Of a stretch of 21,972 bases of DNA, positions 8,538 through 15,867 are shown piece after piece; the first letter of the stretch is position 1, and each line of letters opens with the position of its first letter. This stretch comes from CAYWOS01 sp964459985 (GTDB taxonomy: Bacteria; Bacillota; Clostridia; Christensenellales; Aristaeellaceae). The notes under the pieces were generated by a model. The model saw only the letters and a program-made list of their open reading frames with translations, was not told the origin of the DNA and did no database searches. Position numbers and translations under genes: made by a program. The stretch lies in the NCBI GenBank assembly GCA_964459985.1, contig CAYWOS010000040.1:1-21972 (forward strand), written 5' to 3'.

Positions 8538-8550
8538 CGCCGGTTGCCTA
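8522..8550 (-). promoter_or_regulatory. Putative promoter of the kinase/lipoprotein operon
   Basis: On the minus strand TAGGCA (8550-8545, four of six to consensus) is followed by a 17-bp spacer and TACAAT (8527-8522), preceded by TGA to give an extended -10 (TGATACAAT). The start would be near 8515, leaving a leader of about 70 nt before the kinase ATG. The weak -35 fits activator dependence. Confidence 0.6.
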
Positions 8551-8556
8551 TGAAAC

Positions 8557-8586
8557 AAAAGAATTCACCGGTTTGCCAAAAGAATT
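8557..8586 (+). promoter_or_regulatory. Direct repeat AAAAGAATT with 21-bp period (candidate YesN-type site)
   Basis: AAAAGAATT occurs at 8557-8565 and 8578-8586, two helical turns apart, starting 7 bp upstream of the weak -35 of the kinase promoter. A shorter match (AAAAGAA) lies at 8640-8646, 62 bp further on, near the -45 region expected for the divergent binding-protein gene. AraC-family proteins commonly bind direct repeats about 21 bp apart. The link to the YesN regulator is inference. Confidence 0.45.
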
Positions 8587-8674
8587 TCGCGTTCGGCGCC
8601 GGGCAGGGCAAATTTCCCAAAATAGTCGCGGAAATATCAAAAAGAAAGTTAATGTAAAGTTGCGAAGATCCACG

Positions 8675-8680
8675 TATACT
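8675..8680 (+). promoter_or_regulatory. Possible -10 box of the ytf-like operon
   Basis: TATACT is a good -10 hexamer about 50 nt before the first gene's ribosome binding site, but no acceptable -35 lies 16-18 bp upstream. If real, the promoter would need an activator, which fits a YesN-controlled operon. It is the only good candidate I see between 8590 and 8720. Confidence 0.35.
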
Positions 8681-8692
8681 GTGCACGAATAA

Positions 8693-8710
8693 GTCCGTTT
8701 CGAAGCGGAC
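8693..8710 (+). promoter_or_regulatory. Short leader hairpin before the ytfQ-like gene
   Basis: GTCCGTT pairs with AGCGGAC (seven pairs including one G-T) around a four-base TCGA loop. It ends 7 nt before the AGGAGG ribosome binding site at 8718-8723. It is probably a 5' mRNA stabiliser or a translation-modulating hairpin; no riboswitch class is recognisable. Confidence 0.45.
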
Positions 8711-8731
8711 AATAAACAGGAGGTTGATCCC

Positions 8732-9679
8732 ATGAAGAAACTGTTCGCCCTGCTGCTGGCGCTGCTGATGCTGTCGTCGGCCGCCGCGCTCGCCGAGATC
8801 ACGGTGGGCATCGTCAACAATCCCCCTTCCGAATCGGGCTATCGCGAAGCCAACGTCAAGGACTTTGAAAAAGTGTTCACCGCCGAGAACGGCTACGCGG
8901 CCAAGACCTATTACAGCCTCAAGAACGACGAGCAGCTCTCCGCCGCGCAGCAGTTCATCACCGACGGCGTGGACTACCTGTTGATCTCGGCGGCCGAAAC
9001 CACCGGCTGGGACAGCGTGCTCGCCTCGGCGAAGGAAGCCGGCATCGGCGTGTTCCTGTTTGACCGCATGATCGACTGCGACGAAAGCCTGTACGAAGCG
9101 GCGGTCGTGTCCGACATGCGCAATCAGGGCATTCTGGCGGTCGAATGGCTCAAGAGCCTGAACCTTGAAGCCTACAACATCATCCACATTCAGGGCGCGA
9201 TGGCGTCCGACGCGCAGATCGGCCGCACGGGCCCGCTCGACGAGCAGGTCGCGGCGAACGACAACTGGAAGCTGGTCGTGCAGCAGACAGCGACGTGGGA
9301 CGAAGCCGCCGCGAAGAAGATCACCGAATCGGTCATCAACTCGGGCGAGAAGTTCAACATCATCTACGCTGAAAACGACGGCATGGCGCGCGGCGCGGTC
9401 GCGGCGCTCGACGAAGTCGGCATCACGCACGGCGTGAACGGCGACGTCATCGTCATCGGCTTCGACTGCAACCGCTGGGCGCTGCGCGAGCTGCTCTCGG
9501 GCGCGTGGAACTACGACGGTCAGTGCAGCCCCTTCCAGGCGGACGTCATCAGCGGCATGATCCAGAAGATCGAAGCCGGCGAGACGCTCACCGAAAAGAA
9601 GATCATTTCCGAAGAAAAGGGCTTCGACGCCCGGACGATCACGCAGGCCGACATCGACCAGTACGGCTTGGGCGAGTAA
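8732..9679 (+). CDS. YtfQ-like sugar-binding protein of the CUT2 transporter
   Basis: This 315-aa PBP type 1 protein is the first gene of the ytf-like operon. AGGAGG lies 8 nt upstream of the ATG. The signal peptide is residues 1-21 (MKK start, Leu-rich core, cleavage after ALA before EITVGIV), and no lipobox cysteine is present. The body keeps family landmarks shared with the sensor-type paralogue at 5976-6950: SESGYREAN, ETTGWDSVLASAKEAGI, DRMID, AENDGMARGA and the C-terminal GFDARTITQADID. It lacks the QQKQE block seen in E. coli YtfQ and in the paralogue (SLKNDEQL here), so ligand contacts may differ. By position and family it delivers a furanose or pentose/hexose monosaccharide to the following ATPase and permeases. 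The ligand is not proven. Confidence 0.9.
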   Translation: MKKLFALLLALLMLSSAAALAEITVGIVNNPPSESGYREANVKDFEKVFTAENGYAAKTYYSLKNDEQLSAAQQFITDGVDYLLISAAETTGWDSVLASAKEAGIGVFLFDRMIDCDESLYEAAVVSDMRNQGILAVEWLKSLNLEAYNIIHIQGAMASDAQIGRTGPLDEQVAANDNWKLVVQQTATWDEAAAKKITESVINSGEKFNIIYAENDGMARGAVAALDEVGITHGVNGDVIVIGFDCNRWALRELLSGAWNYDGQCSPFQADVISGMIQKIEAGETLTEKKIISEEKGFDARTITQADIDQYGLGE

Positions 9680-9700
9680 CGGCATAGCAAACGTCTGATC

Positions 9701-9747
9701 GCGCGCGGTGTGAGTACGCGGGTTCGCCCCGTGCTCACACTGCGCGC
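9701..9747 (+). promoter_or_regulatory. Strong intercistronic hairpin between binding-protein and ATPase genes
   Basis: GCGCGCGGTGTGAGTACGCGGG folds back on the following bases through a TTCG loop closed by GGG/CCC, giving about 19 paired bases with three interruptions. There is no U-run after it, and the next gene starts 24 nt later. As in other binding-protein operons it probably stabilises the upstream mRNA or lowers expression of the distal genes. It mirrors the hairpin at 2053-2093. Confidence 0.7.
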
Positions 9748-9771
9748 CTACATAACGCGAGGGGATAACGG

Positions 9772-11289
9772 ATGCAAAACGACGCGATCATCGCCATGCG
9801 GGGAATATCCATAGCGTTTCCCGGCGTCAAAGCGCTGGACGGCGTGGATTTCACGCTGCGAAAGGGCGAGATACACGCGCTGATGGGCGAAAACGGCGCG
9901 GGAAAATCGACGCTGATCAAGGTGCTGACGGCGGTCTACCGGCAGGACGAGGGCGAGATCTTCGTGGCGGGCAGGGATGGCGCGGCGCGCTTCCGCTCGC
10001 CCAACGACGCGCAGGCGGCGGGAATCAGCACGGTGTATCAGGAAGTGCCGCTCTGCCCCAACCTGACGGTGGCGGAAAACATGTTCATCGGGCGCGATAA
10101 AGGCGCGCTCGTCAAGTGGCGCGCGCGGGAAAAGCGCGCCGGCGAAATCCTCGACAGCCTGAACATCCCGGCGCGCGCCAAGCGGCAGCTCGGCGCGTAT
10201 TCGCTCGCCGTGCAGCAGATGATCGCCATCGCCCGCGCCGTCGATATGGACTGCAAGGCGCTGATTCTCGACGAGCCGACCTCCTCGCTGGACGAGAAGG
10301 AAGTCTCGATGCTGTTCGATCTGATGCGGCGGCTCAAGGCGCAGGGCGTGGGCATTATTTTCGTTACGCATTTTCTGGAGCAGGTGTACCGGGTATGCGA
10401 CCGGATCACGGTGCTGCGCAACGGAAAACTGGTGGGCGAGTACGAAATCGATCGCCTGCCGCAGGTGGAGCTCGTCGCCAAAATGATGGGCAAGGAACTG
10501 GACGACCTTTCGGTTATCCGCAAGCGCGACGACGCGGCGGTCGCCGACGCGCCGCCCGTTTACGAGGCGAAGGGGCTGCACAACGCGAACGGCGTCAGGC
10601 CCTTTGATTTCTCCATCAGGCGGGGCGAGGTGAACGGCTTTACCGGGCTGCTCGGCTCGGGGCGCAGCGAAAGCGTGCGCGCCATATTCGGCGCCGACGC
10701 AGGCTCGGCGGGGCAGGTGTTCGTCGGCGGCGAAAAAGCAAGGATCGCAAAGCCCGTCGACGCCATGAAACACGGCATCGGTTACCTGCCGGAAGACAGA
10801 AAAAACGACAGCATCATCGACGAGCTTTCGGTGCGCGACAACATCATTCTCGCGCTTCAGGTGCTCAACGGCATGTTCAGGCCGATATCGAAGGCGAGCG
10901 CCGAGGCGTTCGCGGACGAGTACATCCGCGCGCTGGACATCAAAACGGCGTCCACCGACACGCCGGTCAAATCGCTTTCGGGCGGGAACCAGCAAAAAGT
11001 GATCCTCGCGCGCTGGCTGCTCACGCACCCGCAATACCTGATCCTCGACGAGCCGACGCGCGGCATCGACGTGGGCACGAAAACAGAAATACAGAAACTG
11101 ATTCTCAAGCTCGCGGAAGAGGGCGTGGGCGTCACGTTTATATCATCCGAGATAGAGGAAATGCTGCGCACCTGCTCGCGGCTGATCGTCATGCGCGACC
11201 GCGATATCGTGGGCGAACTGACGGGCGGGGACATGACGCAGGCGCAGGTGATGCGCACGATCGCGGGAGGTGCCGACAGACATGCCTGA
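9772..11289 (+). CDS. ytfR: CUT2 sugar ABC transporter ATPase, two nucleotide-binding domains (YtfR/RbsA-like)
   Basis: This 505-aa fused double ATPase energises monosaccharide import on the cytoplasmic face. Domain 1 has Walker A GENGAGKST (39-47), a family-typical degenerate signature (SLAVQQMIAIARA, 144-156), Walker B with ILDEPTSSLD (165-174) and H-loop H200. Domain 2 has the degenerate Walker A (GLLGSGRSES, 292-301), a good signature LSGGNQQKV (402-410) and ILDEPTRGID (424-432). This asymmetry is normal for RbsA/MglA/YtfR. AGGGG lies 7 nt before the ATG. It sits between its binding protein and two permeases, the same order as E. coli ytfQRT-yjfF. The symbol rests on that gene order and the permease pair, not on substrate evidence. 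Confidence 0.93.
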   Translation: MQNDAIIAMRGISIAFPGVKALDGVDFTLRKGEIHALMGENGAGKSTLIKVLTAVYRQDEGEIFVAGRDGAARFRSPNDAQAAGISTVYQEVPLCPNLTVAENMFIGRDKGALVKWRAREKRAGEILDSLNIPARAKRQLGAYSLAVQQMIAIARAVDMDCKALILDEPTSSLDEKEVSMLFDLMRRLKAQGVGIIFVTHFLEQVYRVCDRITVLRNGKLVGEYEIDRLPQVELVAKMMGKELDDLSVIRKRDDAAVADAPPVYEAKGLHNANGVRPFDFSIRRGEVNGFTGLLGSGRSESVRAIFGADAGSAGQVFVGGEKARIAKPVDAMKHGIGYLPEDRKNDSIIDELSVRDNIILALQVLNGMFRPISKASAEAFADEYIRALDIKTASTDTPVKSLSGGNQQKVILARWLLTHPQYLILDEPTRGIDVGTKTEIQKLILKLAEEGVGVTFISSEIEEMLRTCSRLIVMRDRDIVGELTGGDMTQAQVMRTIAGGADRHA

Positions 11290-12364
11290 CAAAAAAGGAC
11301 TGGCCTCGCGGATCACGCGCGCGTATTCGCAGCTTTTGGTCCCGGTGGTCGCCATCCTGTTCCTGACGGTGTTCAACCTGATCCGCGACGTCGAGTTCTT
11401 TTCGATCGGCGTGGCGGTGAACAGTGCGGGCTACAGCGTGCTGACCGGCAATTTGATCAGCATCCTGAACGGCGCGAGCGAGCTGGCGATTCTGGCCATG
11501 GGCATGACGCTGGTCACGGCGGCCTGCGGCGGGCAGGACATCAGCGTGGGCGCGGCGGCGGCGATCGCGGGCAGCGTGTTCGTGCGCGTGCTGACCGGCT
11601 CCCCGGCGATCACGGGCGGCTCCGTCGCGCTGGCGTTCGGCGCATGCCTCGTCACCGCCATGCTGTTCGGCGCATTCAACGGCACGCTGGTCGCGGTGTT
11701 CAAAATTCAGCCGATGATCGCCACGCTGATCCTGTTCACCTGCGGCCGCTCGATCGCGTACTGGATCAACGGCGGCGCGACGCCGACCGTGTCCAGCCCC
11801 ATCGTTACCGCGATCGGCGGCTTTATCCCCGGCGTGCCCGTGCCCACGCCCGTGTTTATCGTGGCGCTGTGCGCGCTGTTGTTCTTCCTGCTGTTCAAGT
11901 TTACCTCGCTCGGGCTGCTGACGCAGGCGGTGGGCGTCAATCCGCGCGCCGCGCGGCTCAACGGCATTCATACCACCGCCGTCAAGCTCGCCTCGTTTAT
12001 CATTCTGGGCGCGTGCACCGCCGTCGCGGGCGTCATCAGCGTGGGCAGATTGAGCCTGATCAACCACGAAACGCTTCTGATCGAAATCGAGATGGACGCC
12101 ATTCTCGCGGTCGCCATCGGCGGCAACGCCTTGAGCGGCGGCAAGTTCAAGCTGTCCGGCTCGGTGCTGGGCGCTTACGCCATTCAGGCGCTTACCACGA
12201 CGCTGTACGCCATGAAGGTATCCTCGACGGCGATCAAGGCGTATAAAGCGGTGGTCATCATACTGCTGGTCATGCTTTCCTCGCCCGTGATCAAGCGCGA
12301 GATCGGCCGCCTTTACTCGAAAATCAGACCGGCGCGGCGCGTGACGGCCGCCGGGAAGGAGTAA
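11282..12364 (+). CDS. ytfT: CUT2 sugar ABC transporter permease, YtfT-like
   Basis: This is a 360-aa RbsC-family membrane permease. I place the start at the ATG at 11282, with GGGAGG ending 11 nt upstream. A GTG at 11270 would overlap that site. It overlaps the ATPase stop by 8 nt. Membrane segments fill most of the protein from about 18 to 336. The family block LAMGMTLVTACGGQDISVGA (70-90) and GNALSGGKFKLSGSVLGAYA (281-300) are visible. The segment TTTLYAMKVSSTAIKAYKAV (305-324) resembles E. coli YtfT. It is predicted to pair with the following, different permease to form a heteromeric channel, a trait of the YtfT/YjfF galactofuranose system; most CUT2 systems use one permease. Confidence 0.9.
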   Translation: MPDKKGLASRITRAYSQLLVPVVAILFLTVFNLIRDVEFFSIGVAVNSAGYSVLTGNLISILNGASELAILAMGMTLVTAACGGQDISVGAAAAIAGSVFVRVLTGSPAITGGSVALAFGACLVTAMLFGAFNGTLVAVFKIQPMIATLILFTCGRSIAYWINGGATPTVSSPIVTAIGGFIPGVPVPTPVFIVALCALLFFLLFKFTSLGLLTQAVGVNPRAARLNGIHTTAVKLASFIILGACTAVAGVISVGRLSLINHETLLIEIEMDAILAVAIGGNALSGGKFKLSGSVLGAYAIQALTTTLYAMKVSSTAIKAYKAVVIILLVMLSSPVIKREIGRLYSKIRPARRVTAAGKE

Positions 12365-12366
12365 CC

Positions 12367-13458
12367 GTGCAAGCGACAGACAACGACCGTCGGCTCAAGC
12401 GCCGCGAGCAGATCGGCAGCGCGCAGCTGCTGATGTACATTACCATCGGCATATTCGTCGTCATGTATCTCGCCGCGATGCTGATCTGGGGCGGCGGGTA
12501 TCTGCGCGCGCAGAACCTGTTCGACATGCTCAACAACAACGCGGCGCTGATCATCATTTCCTGCTCGCTGACCGTCGTGATGATCGGCGGCGGCATCGAT
12601 ATATCGGTCGGCGGCGTGATCGCGCTGGTGGTGATGAGCTGCTGCGTGCATCTGGAATCGAGCGGCAGCATCCTCACCACCGTGCTGCTGGCGCTCGGCA
12701 TCGGCTTGTCTTTCGGCGTCGTGCAGGGTTTCCTGATCTCCTATCTGGAGATCCAGCCCTTCATCGTCACGCTGGCGGGCATGTTTTTCGCGCGCGGCAT
12801 GACGACCATCGTCAGCGCCAAGCCCGTCAAGGTCGCCAGCGAGAGCTTTCTGGCGCTCATGAACTCGCGCATCTCCATCTCGTGGCTCGGCTACACGGCG
12901 AAAAAGGGCAATTGGATTCCCGCGCGCATGGAATACGGCGTCGTCATCGCCTTCGCGGTGGTGCTGCTCGTGTTCTTCCTGCTGTATAGGACCAAGCTCG
13001 GGCGCGAGTTTTACGCCATCGGCGGCAACAGCCAGAGCGCGCTCATGCTGGGCGTGAACGTCAAGCGCGCGCGGTTTTTGTCCTATGTCATCAGCGGCCT
13101 GCTCGCCGGCATCGGCGGACTCGTGTTCATGATGCACACCGGCTCGGGCAACGCCACCAACGCCACCGCCGCCGAAATGAACGCCATCGCCTCCTCCATC
13201 ATCGGCGGCACGCTGCTCTCGGGCGGCGCGGGCAACGTATTCGGCACGTTTTTCGGCGTGCTCACGCTCTCAACCATCAAATCCATCGTCACCACCTCGG
13301 GACTTCGCGAGCCGTGGTGGCAAAGCATCACCACCGGCGCCATGCTGTGCTTCTTCATCCTGCTGCAAAGCGTGATCCTCTCGATCCGCTCAAAGGGCGG
13401 CATCCGGGTAATTAAAAGCAAAACAGGAAAGCGCGCGAACCTGCCCAAAGCGGGATAG
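12367..13458 (+). CDS. yjfF: CUT2 sugar ABC transporter permease, YjfF-like
   Basis: This is a 363-aa RbsC-family permease. The start is GTG with AAGGAG 5 nt upstream, 2 nt after the ytfT-like stop codon. The charged N-terminus (about 1-20) is followed by membrane segments throughout. Conserved blocks are IGGGIDISVGGVIAL (73-87), GMFFARGMTTIVSA (138-151), YAIGGNSQSALMLGV (216-230) and MNAIASSIIGGTLLSGGAGNVFGT (about 274-297), which matches E. coli YjfF closely. It is the last gene of the operon, and the transcript probably ends at the bidirectional terminator about 80 bp downstream. It forms the second half of the permease pair. Confidence 0.9.
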   Translation: MQATDNDRRLKRREQIGSAQLLMYITIGIFVVMYLAAMLIWGGGYLRAQNLFDMLNNNAALIIISCSLTVVMIGGGIDISVGGVIALVVMSCCVHLESSGSILTTVLLALGIGLSFGVVQGFLISYLEIQPFIVTLAGMFFARGMTTIVSAKPVKVASESFLALMNSRISISWLGYTAKKGNWIPARMEYGVVIAFAVVLLVFFLLYRTKLGREFYAIGGNSQSALMLGVNVKRARFLSYVISGLLAGIGGLVFMMHTGSGNATNATAAEMNAIASSIIGGTLLSGGAGNVFGTFFGVLTLSTIKSIVTTSGLREPWWQSITTGAMLCFFILLQSVILSIRSKGGIRVIKSKTGKRANLPKAG

Positions 13459-13540
13459 CGCCGCGCGCGTACCGGGGCAGGGCGTCCCGTGCGGCCGTCG
13501 GCAGGGAAAGCAAACGCGCTTCAGGGAATCAATTCAATAC

Positions 13541-13581
13541 AAAACGGCGTTCGGACCGCGTTCACGGCCGACCGCCGTTTT
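13541..13581. terminator. Bidirectional intrinsic terminator between convergent operons
   Basis: AAAACGGCG (13541-13549) pairs with CGCCGTTTT (13573-13581), with further imperfect pairing inside. It is U-rich on both strands, so it can terminate the ytf-like operon rightward and the SH3b/CHAP gene leftward. It overlaps the last codons and stop (13562) of the minus-strand gene. Confidence 0.7.
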
Positions 13582-14716
13582 CTTCATATATCGGTTTCCC
13601 GTAGCCGACGATGCGTTCGTCGCTCAAGGGATACGTCCGGCTGACCACACGATTGCCGGCATTGCCTTCAAAGGTCGTAAGCGTGTCCGACGCGACGGCG
13701 CGCACGATGCCGACATGGCTGACATTCACGCTCGGCGAAGCCCCGCTCCATCGGAAATAGACATAATCGCCGGGAGCGGGCGCGTACGCGATTTCATCGT
13801 CCGTCAAAGCGGCCGGAAGCCGACCGATCGCGGGATAAGCGCCGATCATGCGCGCTTTATGCGCGGCGCTCTTGAAAAAGAAGCCGCCGCTCCGCGCGTC
13901 GTTCACAAACCACACGATGCCGACGCCGCAGTTGGCGGTATTCGGGACGCGCGCTTTGGGCTGCGCCGCGTGCATGGCAAGCCAGTCGGCGAAGCGATGA
14001 CACCAATCGCCGGTATAACCGTTATAATAGACCGATTGATCGCGCCCAAGCTCGGGCAGCGCCATGGTCGTCATGCGCGCCACGATCGAGCGCGGAACGG
14101 GATCGTCAAGCGGCTCGATGAAATCCGCCGATACATAGGCCGGCTCGCCTCGATAAATCGTTTCATACCAGCCTGCCACGACCGGCCTGATCAGCGCCAC
14201 GCGGTTTCCCGGCCAGACGTTGTTCCACAGCGCGGCAGAGATCGCGGGCGCTTTGCGGACGTTGAGCGTGCCGGATGTGACGCGGCCGTACGCCCAATCG
14301 CCGACAGGCCGCGCGCCAAGCGCCACATACCGTTTCATCACATAGCCCGCGTAACCGCCGTATGCGGCGCGATACCACGTGCCGCCCGCGTCGTAATCCG
14401 TCACATCGATATCCGCGCCGTCGGGAATCCGCGTAAGGACATCCGCCGACAGCGACGCCGCGCGGCGCAGGTTGAGCCTGCCGCCCGTCACGCTGCCCTG
14501 AAGAACGGCGTCGGAAACGTCGTCCGTCAAGGTCACATACCGCTTCATCACATAGCCACCATACGCGCCGTAGGTCGTGCGATACCAGTCGTCATGACGG
14601 TCGTTGACCGCAAGGAGCGTACCGTCCGGGATCAAGGCCAGCCTTGCGGACGACGTATCGGGCTGTTCCCGCAGGTTCAGCCCGCCGCCGACCACAACGC
14701 CGTATATCGCAGGCAT
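13562..14716 (-). CDS. Triple SH3b-domain protein with C-terminal CHAP-like amidase/peptidase domain
   Basis: This is a 384-aa modular protein. Three bacterial SH3 repeats span about 5-63, 72-133 and 143-203. Each contains (L/T)N(L/V)R and WYR/WYE motifs, and repeats 1 and 2 share GYVMKRYV. A CHAP-type domain follows (about 215-384): the probable catalytic cysteine is C239 in DWCHRFADWLA, the histidine H334 in VSHVGIV, and E350/N352 in FEGNAG the third residue. By family it would cleave murein peptide or amide bonds. The start at 14716 has AAAGGAGG 6 nt upstream; an upstream in-frame ATG (14836) lacks this. No signal peptide is visible at the chosen start, so export is unexplained. It is monocistronic, with no phage genes beside it. 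Confidence 0.85.
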   Translation of the reverse strand: MPAIYGVVVGGGLNLREQPDTSSARLALIPDGTLLAVNDRHDDWYRTTYGAYGGYVMKRYVTLTDDVSDAVLQGSVTGGRLNLRRAASLSADVLTRIPDGADIDVTDYDAGGTWYRAAYGGYAGYVMKRYVALGARPVGDWAYGRVTSGTLNVRKAPAISAALWNNVWPGNRVALIRPVVAGWYETIYRGEPAYVSADFIEPLDDPVPRSIVARMTTMALPELGRDQSVYYNGYTGDWCHRFADWLAMHAAQPKARVPNTANCGVGIVWFVNDARSGGFFFKSAAHKARMIGAYPAIGRLPAALTDDEIAYAPAPGDYVYFRWSGASPSVNVSHVGIVRAVASDTLTTFEGNAGNRVVSRTYPLSDERIVGYGKPIYEENGGRP

Positions 14717-14756
14717 AAAAGCCCTCCTTTCGGTTTCGGGGCAAAGTTTCGCGCGT

Positions 14757-14825
14757 CGGGAGCGTCCGCGCTCCCGCCTCTGTTCCATGATATGCCCGGG
14801 CGTGATCGAAGGTTCGTCCGGGCAT
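14757..14825 (-). promoter_or_regulatory. Two hairpins in the probable leader of the SH3b/CHAP gene
   Basis: CGGGAGCG/CGCTCCCG forms a perfect 8-bp hairpin with a 4-nt loop at 14757-14776. ATGCCCGG/CCGGGCAT is an 8-bp inverted repeat at 14792-14825. Both lie 40-110 nt upstream of the minus-strand start codon. They could be leader structures or regulator sites. I could not place a convincing minus-strand promoter beyond them. Confidence 0.45.
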
Positions 14826-14882
14826 TTCCGCTGCAAAGGCGGTTATCCGGCATGCCATGAACCGTCGCCGTGAATCGACGAT

Positions 14883-14899
14883 TTGACACAGGTTTTACA
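14883..14899 (+). promoter_or_regulatory. PHO-box-like double repeat upstream of pstS
   Basis: TTGACA (14883-14888) and TTTACA (14894-14899) are direct repeats with an 11-bp period, fitting the TT(A/C/T)A(C/T)A-type repeats bound by Bacillota PhoP and similar in spacing to the PhoB box. The first hexamer equals a -35 consensus, with only a weak TATCCA 18 bp later. Phosphate-starvation activation by the PhoB-like regulator encoded in this operon is inferred. Confidence 0.55.
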
Positions 14900-14969
14900 A
14901 ATCCCGTATCCACGCGTGATTTTGGTGCTTTATCCTGTGTCTGTACGAAATGAAAGGGGTTTATGATGT

Positions 14970-15839
14970 ATGAAGAAACTCATGGGGATTCTGCTGGTAC
15001 TGACGATGTGCATGAGCGTGGCTTCCGCAAGCGCCGCAGCCTTCAACGCAGGCCACGAAATCACGGTGATTTCCCGCGAGGACGGCAGCGGTACGCGCGG
15101 CGCGTTTGTGGAGCTGTTCGGCGTGGAGGAAAAGAACGCGGCGGGCGAAAAGGTTGATATGACGACCGAGGAAGCGATCATCACCAACAGCACCAGCGTG
15201 TGCATGACGAGCGTGGCGGGCAATCAATACGCGATCGGCTACATATCTCTCGGTTCCCTGAACGATACGGTCAAGGCGCTGAAAATCAACGGCGTGACGC
15301 CCAGCGTGGAAGCAATCCAGAGCGGCGAGTACACGGTCGCGCGTCCCTTCAACATCGCAACGGGCGAAACGGCGTCCGATCTTGCGAAAGACTTTATCAG
15401 CTACGTCTTGAGCGCCGACGGTCAGGTGATCGTTGCCGGAAACGGCTACATTCCCGTCGCGGCGGACGCCTCCGCGCCTTATGTCGGCACGGCGCTTGCG
15501 GGCAAACTGGTCATCGGCGGGTCTTCCTCCGTCACGCCCGTTATGGAGAAATTAACCGAAGGCTACGCCGCCGTCAATCCGAACGCGAACATCGAAGTGC
15601 AGCAATCCGATTCCACGTCCGGCATGAACGGCGTGAGGGACGGCGTGCTGGATATCGGCATGGCGAGCCGCGATCTGAAGGAAAGCGAGCTGGAAGCGGG
15701 GCTTCAGCCGACTGTGATCGCAAGGGACGGCATCGCGGTCATCGTTAATCTCCTGAATCCGCTCGAAGACGCAACGCCGGACATGATCAAGGCTGTCTAC
15801 ACGGGCGTGATCACCAACTGGAACGAACTGGGTGAATAA
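14970..15839 (+). CDS. pstS: Phosphate ABC transporter substrate-binding protein PstS, permuted domain order
   Basis: This is a 289-aa secreted phosphate-binding protein. The signal peptide is about 1-24 and shows no lipobox. The segment normally in the second half of PstS comes first: ITVISREDGSGTRGAF (31-46), with the R-D-SGT phosphate-binding motif. The segment normally at the N-terminus comes last: VIGGSSSVTPVMEKL (181-195), SDSTSGMNGVRDG (213-225), DIGMASRDLKESE (228-240), then VIARDGIAVIVN and the terminal ITNWNELGE. I recall this order in other Clostridia PstS-like proteins, so it is probably intact rather than rearranged in this strain. AAAGGGG lies 10 nt before the ATG. It is the first gene of the pst-pho operon. 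Confidence 0.9.
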   Translation: MKKLMGILLVLTMCMSVASASAAAFNAGHEITVISREDGSGTRGAFVELFGVEEKNAAGEKVDMTTEEAIITNSTSVCMTSVAGNQYAIGYISLGSLNDTVKALKINGVTPSVEAIQSGEYTVARPFNIATGETASDLAKDFISYVLSADGQVIVAGNGYIPVAADASAPYVGTALAGKLVIGGSSSVTPVMEKLTEGYAAVNPNANIEVQQSDSTSGMNGVRDGVLDIGMASRDLKESELEAGLQPTVIARDGIAVIVNLLNPLEDATPDMIKAVYTGVITNWNELGE

Positions 15840-15867
15840 CCCCATCGGCGGAAGGGCGGGAATACGT

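Noticed and set aside
8693..8710. Riboswitch in the leader of the ytf-like operon
   Set aside because: Only one short hairpin is present and no conserved riboswitch core is recognisable.
8528..11034. Minus-strand open reading frames antisense to the ytfQ-like and ytfR-like genes
   Set aside because: These cover genes with clear family motifs and ribosome binding sites on the plus strand; the antisense products show no recognisable domain.
13715..14860. Plus-strand open reading frame antisense to the SH3b/CHAP gene
   Set aside because: It has an Arg/His/Ile-rich shadow translation. The minus-strand gene has repeated SH3b motifs and an ideal AAAGGAGG site.
15832..15867. GTG start for pstC overlapping the pstS stop codon
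   Set aside because: No ribosome binding site precedes it and the added residues are not PstC-like; the ATG at 15868 is preferred, although coupling through the GTG cannot be excluded.
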